DNA of 54,255 nt from Tulasnella sp. 424. Taxonomy: Eukaryota > Basidiomycota > Agaricomycetes > Cantharellales > Tulasnellaceae. Under the pieces are notes generated by a model, which was given only the letters and a program-made list of their open reading frames with translations, was not told the DNA's origin and did not search any database. The stretch lies in assembly GCA_019633425.1 (NCBI GenBank), contig WSUB01000230.1, positions 1-54,255 on the forward strand. The letters are read 5' to 3'. This document shows positions 25,201 through 34,754 of this stretch, piece by piece (positions within the stretch are counted from its first letter, which is position 1; each line of letters begins with the position of its first letter). The position numbers were made by a program, and so were the translations under genes.

Positions 25201-25353
25201 TTTCAAAGGTGGATTGGTTTCTATTGTCGTGATTCTACTGGGGTGGATTCGTTTCCCCAACAGTCCGTCGAGAATCTCCCGCTTCAAGGTCCCGCGTCAG
25301 TGCATACTTCCGCCTTCGCGTTTGAGGAAGACTTACAGCCTTGCTTCGGTCAT
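22232..25353 (-). CDS. Protein kinase-TPR fusion protein (about 940 aa)
   Basis: Exons consistent in phase: 25287-25039, 24986-24804, 24747-24673, 24616-24308, 24287-24078 and 24022-22232. The kinase half shows a glycine loop (GGQGTIVAG), the ATP-binding Lys in KFAIKKFEW, the catalytic loop CHGDLKSLN, ITDFGSARA, WTAPEVL and SDMWALGWICWE, then TGKLPFEE. HGD replaces the usual HRD, as in many tyrosine-kinase-like proteins. The last exon (597 codons) is a run of TPR units with repeated A..LG..Y...G....A...F..A patterns, ending LESLKDD. Kinase-TPR fusions are expanded in agaricomycetes, with presumed signalling roles; the target is unknown. The 5' end is uncertain: the ATG at 25353 (MTEAR) lies by a 14-nt duplication and does not splice in phase to 25287. 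Between WICWE and TGKLPF there are only 20-23 nt flanked by GTAAGT and TAG/AAG. Confidence 0.82.
24285..24307 (-). other. Candidate ultra-short intron (20 or 23 nt)
   Basis: After the codons for WICWE the minus strand reads GTAAGT-ATGCCTGGGA-CTAG, then AAG ATC TTC ACC GGG AAA. Removing 20 nt (acceptor TAG) or 23 nt (acceptor AAG) restores the kinase frame into TGKLPFEE. Reading through gives a frameshifted tail. The alternative is a frameshift mutation or assembly error. Confidence 0.5.
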
Positions 25354-25369
25354 GGGGCTTCGGTCATGG

Positions 25370-26340
25370 GGCTTCGTGCACAGGTGGGTTGGTATGCTGT
25401 CCGTCATGTCAAATCGAGCCGGAGATGGTTGAGAGTGAATAAGGAAATTTTAAAAGTGGTATGAGATGTTGATGGGGTTTTAAACGCTTTGCGATCAACA
25501 GGGACAAGAGTCGAGATGTTCTTGAGGATTGGACCCAAAGTGAACCGTTCCGCTTTTAAATAAAGGCAAGAGCCGAAGCAACGCGCCGAAGCCCCACAAG
25601 CATTTAGTTGGCGGGGATTACCTTACAAGACCGCTCGCCTACGACACTGTACACATCCGCCATTACACTGCATTTGAGGCTTGAAGCCCATCGACTTGCA
25701 CTGCGAATCACTTTCCTGAAGCCGTGGACCAGCCTCACCGCGTGGGGGATCGTGTTTCATGGCACGAGGATGATTGGGAAATGATGTCATCCTGGTTCCG
25801 TATCCGCCACGGGAGTGAAAGGGAAGCCAAACATGAACAATCGGGTAAAGGGAAACACGGGTGAGATGGCGTTTCTGAAGGGCGGAATACGACACGGGGA
25901 TGATTATAAGAAATGCTATCATTGGCCTGGTTCCGTATTTGCTTCAGCGAGGAGGGGATGGAAGGGTGCCCAAAATGAAGCGAAGTTGAAAGAGAAGATG
26001 CGTGCCTGACAAACACGGAGCTAGGACGATGCCTTTTTTCATCGTCGCTCTGTTTTCTCCGCAGTGAAACGGGACGAAGAAAAGAAACCAGGGTGTCGAG
26101 ATTTCTAACCATCCTTGATTCCTCGTTTCGTATTCCGTGATCACACAAGGGGAGGTCGATAATGTCCGGAATCCGAACATGGGCGCGTTTGAATTTGAGA
26201 AACGTACGTAGTTCTCTCAGCTAAAATCAAGCCGATTGGCTTATTTAGCAGAAAAATCTCGGGTCGTGCTTTGAATTCGGAAACGGCCCGAACATGGGCT
26301 GCTCGTTCTCACATATTGCCGCCATGTTCTGAGCCGGAAC
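25370..26340. other. Intergenic with a 130-bp imperfect tandem repeat
   Basis: Upstream of the kinase-TPR gene. A motif beginning 'cacgaggatgattggg ... cctggttccgtat' at 25761 recurs at 25891 ('cacggggatgattata ... cctggttccgtat'), a period of about 130 bp. No gene called. Confidence 0.45.
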
Positions 26341-26360
26341 ATTACCACTCTCCCCTCGTG

Positions 26361-26368
26361 TATAAAAG
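26361..26368 (+). promoter_or_regulatory. TATA box with downstream CT-rich tract, no clear gene
   Basis: TATAAAAG is followed by a strongly pyrimidine-rich stretch (26385-26450), the usual look of a basidiomycete core promoter. The first ATG downstream (26506) opens only a 24-codon frame inside a degenerate repeat, so the promoter seems to lack an intact gene. Confidence 0.4.
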
Positions 26369-26504
26369 TGTGTAAATCGCTCACCGCTGTTTGTTCTCTC
26401 GCTTTGTTCGATTTCTACCCCCTACTTCCCCCTCTTAAATCACGAAGATTCCCTTCCTTCTTTACGTTCCTGGGATTTCATACGACAAAACTCAAAGGCT
26501 ATGT

Positions 26505-27160
26505 TATGTCGAATCGTCGACTGAACGATCATGATCGAGCCGCGAACAATGCATCGACCCTGTCGTTCAGTGCCACGTGAGACCTCGGCATCAGCAAAAA
26601 GGCGAACAAAACGGCATAATTAGGACCTATGTCTCGTTGGTAGTCGGTACATTTAGTGAAGATGGGTCTTACAGCAAAATACTAACGCGGACGCTTTCCA
26701 AGGCCGGTTTCAGATGTTGCAGAACCTCCACTCCAGGCACAGCAGTATATAAGGTATTGCAAAATGGGAGATGCTTGATCAAGTGGCTGTCGAACTGAAC
26801 AGAGGGGATCCGTTTGGATCCCCAAACGAACCACAGGGTAAGATCTGGATTGAGAAGTATTCGGAACAACTCGAACGCTAAGGAGCTAGCTGCGTCAATC
26901 TTTCCGGGGCCGATGGCAGACCAAGCACTCATTATATCCCAACATCTTCTGATGCAATGTTCCCCTTGAGCGAGCCTGCCCTAGTAGGTATCTCTATATT
27001 ATTGCTTCCGAGTCAGAAGAGGTCTCCAGAACCCCAAAGAGAAATATAATTTTTCTCATTTGCTCTTGCAATTGTTTGTTTGCTATTTTCTCCCTTCCGA
27101 CCGAGTCGCCCCGTTCAGAGAGGCAAGGATGTCCTACAAGAAGCAAATGACGACAATTGG
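26505..27160. repeat. Orphan degenerate copy of the DUF2235 upstream flank
   Basis: Landmarks occur in the same order as in the flanks of A-D but are strongly diverged: 'gtcgactgaacgatcatgatcg' (26514), 'cagtgccacgtgagacctc' (26569), 'ccacagggtaagatc.ggatt' (26831), and 'caaatgacgacaattgg' (27146; compare 'caaacgacgaccattagg' at 2094). No hydrolase gene follows on the expected side, where the kinase-TPR gene now lies. Confidence 0.5.
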
Positions 27161-27941
27161 ACGACCGCACTATATCGATGTCACGGCTTACTAGCTCCGA
27201 CCGTGATTGGTCCCTGGTTAAAGGAAAGAACTTGGCTACGTCGCGTAGATAGATTGGAGTGCTTTCGCAGGATTTAATCAGCGACGACCGTATTTCCGCA
27301 GCTAAGGGGGTTTGTCCGTTGGAATGATTCAAAGTAAAGCGCCAGAAATACGGTTTTGACACCACGGGAAATCCGGTTTAAGGGGGAAAGAATCGTTTGA
27401 GCGAACGGAGCGACACCGCGTGTAGTCTTTACTATGCTATCTCACACGGTGTTAGCTCCTCGAGTCTCTATGTGTCGCCATGCACCCTATGGTCTCGTGT
27501 GGGACGTTTGTCATCCCGTACACCCCCACTTAGCACTCTCGGCATCGCTTCTGTCGGAATCAACGCCCACAGCAAGTTTAGGCTGGCGCTCCATTCCTTT
27601 CGCCAATTACCCATTCGATGCATGTTTATCTACCAATGACGATCTCATCCTGGATGACATGATCTGTTTTCCGGAAGACTCCTGCCGACCTTTGCGCCGG
27701 CAACCACACATCTCCCACGATCGGCCCTGGTCCCATGTCATGTTCTACGGGTTGACGCGATTCACCAACTACTAGTACGCGTCTTCCCTACGGCCTTGTA
27801 GCTCCGCTTGGGAGCAATGTGGCATGAGCTGATGTCTGTTGCATTTCTTGGAGCTTCTGTTGTCGTTGGGTGTGAAAGGTCCGACGTCCAACCGGTTTTT
27901 CGCAACTTCCGCACGTATACTTCACCTCCAAGCCGGCTGGC
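27161..27941. other. Intergenic, one unrecognised 113-codon frame
   Basis: A plus-strand frame at 27434-27775 has no recognisable domain, no paralogue here and no supporting splice pattern. I leave it uncalled. Confidence 0.3.
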
Positions 27942-28590
27942 ACCAACGCAAATAGAGGTCGACCTCTGATGTTATAACACGCAGCCACAATACCTAATAT
28001 ATTATCATTCATCTGTTGAAACCCTCATTCAATCGTCGTTAACCGGTTCTTCGAGCGCAAGATTCCCGCCGGCACCATCGGTTCGCACTTATCCGCAATA
28101 AAGGAGGCCGAGATGCCCTAATAATGAGCCATGTACATATGTGTAAGGCCCTCAAGCTAGTATGACAAATTTCCAAAGGACCAAACCCTAAAGATTCAGC
28201 CACCTGATACTGCCGGCGGCTGATTGCGAAAGCTCGCAATCTGTGCTAGCAACACCGTTTCAACCCAACCAACGCAAGCAGAGGTCGACCCCTGATATTA
28301 TAACGAGCAACCTCAATAGTCAATGGATGGTCGGTCATTTGCTGAAACGCTCATGCGATCGGCGTTAACCGGGTTTTCGAGCTCGAGATTCCCGCCGGCA
28401 CTATTGGTTCGCATTTCTCCGCAGTAAGGGAGGCCGAGACACCCTAATAATGAGCCGTGTACATATGTGTAAAGCCCTCAAGTCACTATGTCAGATTTCT
28501 AAGGGACTAAACCTTAAACACCATCTGATACTGCCGGCGGGTTGGTTATAAAAGCTCGCAATTTTTGCTAGCAACACCATTTCAACCCAA
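27942..28590. repeat. Two tandem copies of a 326-bp block
   Basis: 27942-28267 and 28268-28590 align throughout, with substitutions. Shared landmarks: 'accaacgcaa.agaggtcgacc', 'gattcccgccggcac', 'ccctaataatgagcc.tgtacat', 'ctgatactgccggcgg' and 'gctagcaacacc.tttcaaccc'. The second copy ends just before a small secreted-protein gene and has TTATAAAAG where the first has TTGCGAAAG. Confidence 0.85.
28547..28555 (+). promoter_or_regulatory. TATA box of the small secreted-protein gene
   Basis: TTATAAAAG lies about 90 bp before the ATG at 28644. The first copy of the tandem block lacks it. Confidence 0.6.
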
Positions 28591-28643
28591 GTTAACTTCT
28601 CAGCACCCTTGCAAACATTCCAATCACAGCCTTAAAGCCAATC

Positions 28644-28933
28644 ATGCGATTCACATACCTGTTGAGCTTCGCTCTCTCCGCTATCGTCGTCTCCGCTATC
28701 CCCGTCGCAATCCCAGGTTCGTTGCCTCTCCTGCAAACCGCGCAACGGAAGGCGATAGAATAACGTTTTTTTTTCGCCTTCGGGCATCTAGATGATACCG
28801 TTCCCGTCCCAGTCACGACGGGAGGTGATGATTCCTCCCCCGAAGCGGCATATTTCGGCACCGGTCCTGCGGGGGGTTGGGTAGGTGTCAGTCGGATCAC
28901 AAGTCGTTTAGCCATGCTCAATCTCTCTCTCTC
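28644..28933 (+). CDS. Candidate small secreted protein (about 54 aa)
   Basis: Exon 1 (28644-28716) encodes a signal peptide, MRFTYLLSFALSAIVVSA, then IPVAIP. A 75-nt intron (GTTCGT...CTAG) leads in phase to exon 2 (from 28792): DDTVPVPVTTGGDDSSPEAA, then YFGTGPAGGW. If a further intron starts at GTAGGT after the Trp codon and ends at CACAG, the next codon is TAA, which would give 54 aa; otherwise the frame reads on. No family is recognised. A TATA box and a duplicated upstream block support transcription. It could be an effector-like or pheromone-precursor-like peptide, but there is no CAAX end in this frame. Confidence 0.5.
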
Positions 28934-29394
28934 TCACACAGTAATCCTTCAGGTACCTATTGTATTCGGCCCCAAGTCCGAGAATTCGGGCAGTTGACCG
29001 TCACCAAGCGTTTCCTGTGTCTATTTTCCGATGTCTCCGCATTTTCCAAGCAGTCCCTCAAGGCGTTATGAATTCCCGTACTTCTCCGCTCTTTTGCCTC
29101 GTCCTCTTTTCTTTCTGTGATCTTGTTTTTTTGATTATGAACAGTCCGCATCCCGTTGGCCCGAGCATGATCAAAATTTTTGTAAATACTGAATTTTCTT
29201 TTCCGAATGAACATATGTGTTTCCGCAGACTCCAACCCAGCCGCTCGCAGACGAACTTAAAACTCTGTGAGGTCGGGTAACAAATAACTTATAAGGGTTG
29301 TTTGAGCAATTTGGATGGTCTTGTTTGTTCAGGAGTTTTCCGTTTGATTCGTCTGCGAAGCGACTGCCGGAACTCGTCCTCGGAGCTATCGGCG
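28934..29394. other. Intergenic, nothing recognised
   Basis: This is sequence between the small secreted-protein candidate and the 3' flank of DUF2235 copy E. No domain-bearing frame is seen. Confidence 0.35.
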
Positions 29395-29798
29395 CTGTGT
29401 GGCATAATATCTCCCTTTGAGTCGTCGATCCGGGCTGTTAGGTAGACTTGCTACGCAAGCGGCTCGGATTGGGTGGTCGCGAGGAGTCGTATGAGAGTTG
29501 CGCAAAAGGACCTTGATGCCCGACAGTAATAAAGCCAGCTTGAATGTATACTTCGACACATAAAATAGGTCCATTGTTGCAAGGGTTGACGCACGCGGTG
29601 GAAGGGATGGTCGCCAAGACTGCAATGTCGAGAAATTTGCACGAACATCGTTCTACTCGCAAAGTCAAACGATCCAATGCCGGAAATTCATACAACAAAG
29701 AGAAAAAAAAGACAAGTAATCGTTTTACAGTCGCATAATGCAGTACATCGTATAATAAGAGACAAGAAACTCTTAAAGCTGTACGGTAAGGAAAGAAC
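29395..29798. repeat. 3' flank of DUF2235 copy E
   Basis: Matches the 3' flanks of copies B (2440-2821) and D: 'gtggcataatat', 'cggctcggattgggtggtcg', 'gttgacgcacgcggtggaag' and 'gaactcagaagtcaacata'. Confidence 0.65.
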
Positions 29799-30859
29799 TC
29801 AGAAGTCAACATACTTAATGACTCCCCCCTTCACTCTCGCGCTCGCGACGTAGTTGTCGCGGGTACGGAGCTTGGCAGAAATATGGAGCTGAACATCGGG
29901 ATTCAGAATGTGGCGTGGCTCACCGCAGTTGAAGTGGAATCCTTTATGCCAATCACCATATCGATCCTGGTACTGCTGCCGGAGTGGCAAGTACTCCAAA
30001 ATCCACCAAGCCTTCAGATCGTCTAGCTGGTCGACCATCTCGGAGTTCGCGTCCGCGTTGATGTCTGCCTGTGAAAGCCAACATAAACCCCCCAAGTCGT
30101 CATCGGTGCCAAACATGGTTTTCTCGGAGTTGCGAGATGGAGGCTCGATGATTGTTGGGATTATTTGTGTGCTCTGCATAGACGAAATGACTGGAGAAAT
30201 AGGGGAGGATGGTACCGCAGGAGGGGAGAGACCTTGAGGGGAAAGGGGGCGTTGAGGGATCTGGAGGTCCATCTGTTGGCGCCGATGTAACCAGCGCAAT
30301 GATAGCCGCTTCCTATCCAGCACCGAAGGCGTGGATGACGTAACCTGACTGCTCTCTTGCGTGTTTGGACGTGGGGTCGTAACTGTGACTACCGGCTCAT
30401 CGGCGGAATAGGCAACTCCAGTCGCCTCAGCACCATCTTCATCCGAAGGCTCGGAATTCTCGCTGTCCTCCTTCACTGTATCGAGTTTGACGATAGAGCC
30501 CGCGTCCCCAGACCTGGGAGCCTCGCCGTCCCTCCCGAAAGGATTAACACCGGGCCGTCCACCGTAATGGGGAACAAGTCCGGATCCCTCATCGTCCGGA
30601 GATTGGAATGCGTCTCGCTTGAAGATTACGCCGACATCCGCCTGAGAAACATTGTTTACCATCCAAACCAAGGAGGCATTCGCCAAGCAATGCGGAGTGC
30701 CGTTCTTGACACTTCCGCCCCCAACATCTAAGGTGCAGGTCCCGAAACATCAGTGCCACTAAGGATTACTCGAGAGAGATATCTATTTCACTCACCTGCA
30801 TGGCAGCCGGGGAACCAAACTTCTTTAACATCGCACTCTTCCCGCTTGGTGCCTAAATC
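29799..30859 (-). pseudogene. DUF2235 hydrolase copy E, 3' part (split by insertion)
   Basis: The last exon 30727-29799 (DVGGG onward, ending IKYVDF) and the 3' end of exon 6 (30859-30796, ...[13 protein letters not shown] with a GTGAGT donor) are intact and in phase. At 30859 exon 6 stops inside the codons for YDL, and unrelated sequence follows. The missing 5' part of exon 6 resumes at 53961-54255. The split is caused by the 23.1-kb element described at 30860-53960. As it stands the gene cannot make the hydrolase. Confidence 0.9.
30852..30859. repeat. Target-site duplication, left copy (CCTAAATC)
   Basis: CCTAAATC here and at 53961-53968. In uninterrupted copy B the site occurs once (GTGCCTAAATCGTACGCC). 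Confidence 0.9.
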
Positions 30860-30860
30860 C

Positions 30861-30919
30861 ACCGTTAGCAGATGAGATATTTCATATTTTACGGGGAACA
30901 TCGTAAAATTATTTGAGAT
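30861..30919 (+). repeat. Left terminal inverted repeat of the KDZ element
   Basis: About two thirds of positions match the right terminus over 59 bp, with the identical 18-bp core at 30902-30919. Confidence 0.75.
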
Positions 30920-33320
30920 TTTTCTGGCCAAAACTTCCGCCCATAATCGCTACCCAGATCCTAAATCCCGTTGATAAAGGCTCTCCGGCTATTAGTTGCC
31001 AATCAACCTGGCATAGCTCCTATACTTGGCCAGTGATGTTGTTGGTCTCCAATATCCACCCCTGGTCAAGATTCAGCGGGTTTTCCCGGAATTCTGTCAT
31101 CTCACACGCGGTATATACCTGACTAGTGCTGTTGCTAGCCTCCCATATCCTCCCCCGGTCAAGATTCAGAGCGTTTCCCGGAATTTTGTCATCTAGCATG
31201 CGGTGCACATCACGATGCTATCATTGATGTTTGTTGACGTTTACATACTGCAATACTGGGTTCATGTAATGCTCAATCTGGAGGGCCGATACACACCAAA
31301 ACTTCGAGTTCGATAATTCATGCCTATTAATTATTTCTGTGGGATCAGTAAAGGAATAAAAATAATTGGTCCAGCTAGGCAACCCGACAAATTTCTGCTG
31401 CCGCAGGTTACACTAAATTTTGCCGGAGTCCCTGTTTCAATCCTCAGCGACGCATAAAAGTAGGCACTACCCGGAGAGAGCTGCGCAGGAGCTCCGGGAA
31501 ATATAGGTAAGCAGTCAAAAGACACAATCATCAGCCAACATGCAATGGAGAAGGGGGGCAGGGGGACGATGAGGACGTGAGGCCTGGAATGAACAGGCTA
31601 CTTCATGGAGAGGCAGCCGCCGGTTGTTCCCTCAGATGGTGCACGGGGTCTCACATTATGACGCTCCGCCAGATATGAGGAGGAGTACCCGGAGGCCGCA
31701 TAAACGCTGTTCCGGGAAACATAACGGATAGGCAGAGGGACGAAATAAAGCCGACTCCACATATCAAATTGGCAGGGGTGCCAAGAACGAGAAGGCATTT
31801 CTGGCTGGGTTGGTCCAGTAAGCTACCACAAAGTTGGATCTCTCGTTCCTTAGGTAAGCTTAGGGAGGTCCGGCTCTTAAATCTTAAAACTACCCGTAAC
31901 GCAATGTCCGGGAGAAATTGTGATTTGGGAGAGGTCTGTCTACCGGACGCGGACTTCCGGCTAGCAAAAGATGATCATTCACTTCAGGCTACCACCATCA
32001 CATAAAATATACTTAAAAGGCAGCCTTGATGACGCTAAAAACCTGAGAGTTGAAGATAGTAGAGGAATTAAAAAGAGAGGAAAGAGCCGAGGCGTTATGA
32101 GCTCGTGAGACCTGGAGGTGGCGCCTGGGAATATCCGGCAGGTATGTAGTGCCGTCATGAACTGAGAGAAATCATCTAGGACAGGGGAAGGCAACAAAAA
32201 CCGTGAATTGGCAATGTACATGGCCAGACAACGCAAGATGTTGGGATTGGGGCACGGACTTCTTCGCTGGGTTGGGTGAAGCAACGTGAAGCATGGTGTT
32301 GCCAGAAGCCCGGCAATCGGAGGCACCGGCTACCGGGTTACAAGTGCTTAGTCAGCAGTAGCAAGGCTCTTGCCATCGGTGGGATCGTAGCGGCGCGCGG
32401 AGGCGCCATTTCCCCGACTCTTTGGCGAAGGGAGATACTTATACAAATCCGAGCAACAGGTATCATTTGAATGCTGAGGGCACGCGGTGGTTACTGGCAC
32501 AGAAGCAAGCACACAAATAGATATGAATCGATGGGCACCCAGGAATAGAACTAAAAATAAGGAAAATGGCGCATGATAAGCACTCATCCCGGAATCATAT
32601 TCCATGGAGGGAGCTATGCTATGTCATTCCAAACAAGTCACGAAGCAAACATGATGCTCTGTAGGTTAAGTGCGGAGGAATCAAAGATCGCTTCAAGAAA
32701 AAGGAGACCGGAACGTCACATCAAGTTCACTGCGCGATTCCACACGCCGTGGTCCTAAGGTAAAGAGCAGTCAGGGCAAGGCCCTCTTAGCCGACATTGT
32801 GCGATCTGGGGTATACAGAACTATAGTGTTTTTAGATAAAATAATTCCATTATTTTCTATTTACAAAACTATCTATAGAAAATCCCGGGATCCCGGCATG
32901 GGCGACATTGCTCTTTGTGCTGGCTCAAGTCGGCACCAGCTTCCGACGCATCAACCGGACACCTGGAGTGCTCGGTTGATGCGGTAGAGCGTCAGGTGAT
33001 GGCCGGGCTCGGCCGGCGGTTGGTTGTGAGTTGGCGGTGTTAGCGTTGTCATTCATTTCTTCTTGTCATTGCCGTCATCGTCGTTGCCGTTTCCTTTGTT
33101 GCTGCCATCGTCGTTGTCGTCGTTCCCAGTACGTGATGGGAGAGGGGGATTGGGAACCGGCCGAGTACTTACCGCCGTTGTGCGAGTAGAATATTGACGC
33201 GTATTTGTCGTTCTGGATTTTTTTAAGCACGGAAGGAGGCGGAAGTGACGTCAGGGAATAGGGTGATTGCGGGCGTTCCCCGTGCCTGGGACGAAACCTT
33301 GGCTTCGCTTAATCAGAGAG
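30920..33320. other. Left arm of the KDZ element, no gene seen
   Basis: Contains a pair of about 90-bp imperfect direct repeats (31031-31122 and 31123-31212; shared 'ggtcaagattcag' and 'cggaattxtgtcatct'). A segment at about 32339-32390 ('aagtgcttagtcag..gtagcaagg.tcttgcca') recurs at about 33400-33450. Frames present are short and carry no recognised domain. Confidence 0.45.
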
Positions 33321-33322
33321 TC

Positions 33323-33510
33323 ATGGATCGTCTTCCACGAAGATGCGGTTGGAGTCTTGGATGTCGCCATGGATGATCCAGAGTCAGGTCGGAAAGATGC
33401 AAGTGCTTAAGTCAACCGTAGCAAGACTCTTGCCATTGGTGGGATGATGGATCGTCGTCCACGAAGATGCGGTCGGAGTCTTGGATGTCGCCATGGATGA
33501 TCCAGAGCCA
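33323..33510. repeat. 64-bp direct repeat, 124-bp period
   Basis: 33323-33386 and 33447-33510 are near identical (ATGGATCGTC.TCCACGAAGA ... GCCATGGATGATCCAGAG), with about three differences. Confidence 0.85.
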
Positions 33511-33829
33511 GATCTTGTGAGTGATCTTGTTGTGGCTCTTGATACTTACAGCGGCGGTAACAGCGAAATCTCTTCGACCCATGTCATTCGTAAGTTTTCA
33601 GCTGGTTTCAAAGTTGCGTTGCAAGCGTCGGCGCTGCCGCAAAAAAAGAGAAAAGCAAAGTAGAAACCTTACCCCCTCCTCACATCACCTCCATCTCACT
33701 CCCTTGCTGTCAGCCTTGAATTTCAATTGGTACTAAAAATGATTAAGCTGTGAACAGGTAGGCTTGGCTTTCATTTGTCTATTTCAAAGTGACTCTGCTA
33801 CTGCTCCTGAACGTTCCTGGTTACCAGAG

Positions 33830-34640
33830 ATGGTAGATTAGAGCCCTCGCCAATATACTTCGCACTGCATTCAGCGCGAGCATTTGGTAAGATGGACAAC
33901 AAGTTTCAAACATATGCAGCAAGGCATTCCGGCAAAGCACCTCCCTTCCTTCCCGCAAACCTGACACAGGACATGTCCGGGAGTAAACTTTGAGTGCTAC
34001 CCGGGTAGTCATTCTGAGGATCTCCGGGAAAAATGGGAAAGAGGTGGGCAATGAGAACGGTACTAGTCTCATTTCTGTCCATATCAGAGCAAGCACTTGG
34101 TAAGATGAACAACGAGTTTTGGACTTGTAAAGCAAGACATTCCGGTAAAAGCACCTCCATTTTTTCCCACAGACGGCACACAGGTCGTATCCGGGAGCAT
34201 ACTTCAAGTGCTACCCGGGTAGCTCTCCCAGGGAACTCCGGGAAAAACTGGAAAGATGTGGTCGTCGATAGCGGTACCGGCCTTATTCCTGTCCATACCC
34301 CCAGGTAGTATAGAGACCTTTTGTGCTCACTCAAAACTGCATTCAGAGCAAGCATTTAGTAGGAAGAACAGCGAGTTTCAGACATATATAGCAAGACATT
34401 CCGGTAAAGGCACCTCCCTTTTCCCCGCGGACGGCACACAGGACGTGTCCGGGAGCATACTTCAAGTGCTACCCAGGTAGCTCTCCTAAGGATCTCCGGG
34501 AGAAACTAAAGATGCAGTCATTGATAGCGGTACTAGTCTTATTTCTGTCTTTACCTCCAGATGGCATATAGACCTTTGGTGCTCTCACTCCTCCGGGAGC
34601 ATATCTCAGAAACCTGACGGGAACACGGGCCTTACAGTCA
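33830..34640. repeat. Three to four degenerate tandem units of about 230 bp
   Basis: Each unit holds 'agca.ttggtaagat..acaa.gagttt', 'gcaagacattccgg.aaagcacctcc', 'cacagg.cgt.tccgggag' and 'caagtgctacccgggtag', at about 33880, 34090, 34340 and partly 34570. They lie between the left arm and the 3' end of the large gene. Confidence 0.7.
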
Positions 34641-34754
34641 TTTCAGAGGCAAGGTTATCGAAGTAGGAAAGCTGGGCAAGTAGTGCAAAATAGACCTAGT
34701 ACAGAACGGCTTGGGGCTATCGCTAACAAACAGGACCTCCTCGAAGTTTGGAAT

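Noticed and set aside
27434..27775. 113-codon plus-strand frame as a gene
   Set aside because: No recognisable family and no promoter or splice support; left as unassigned.
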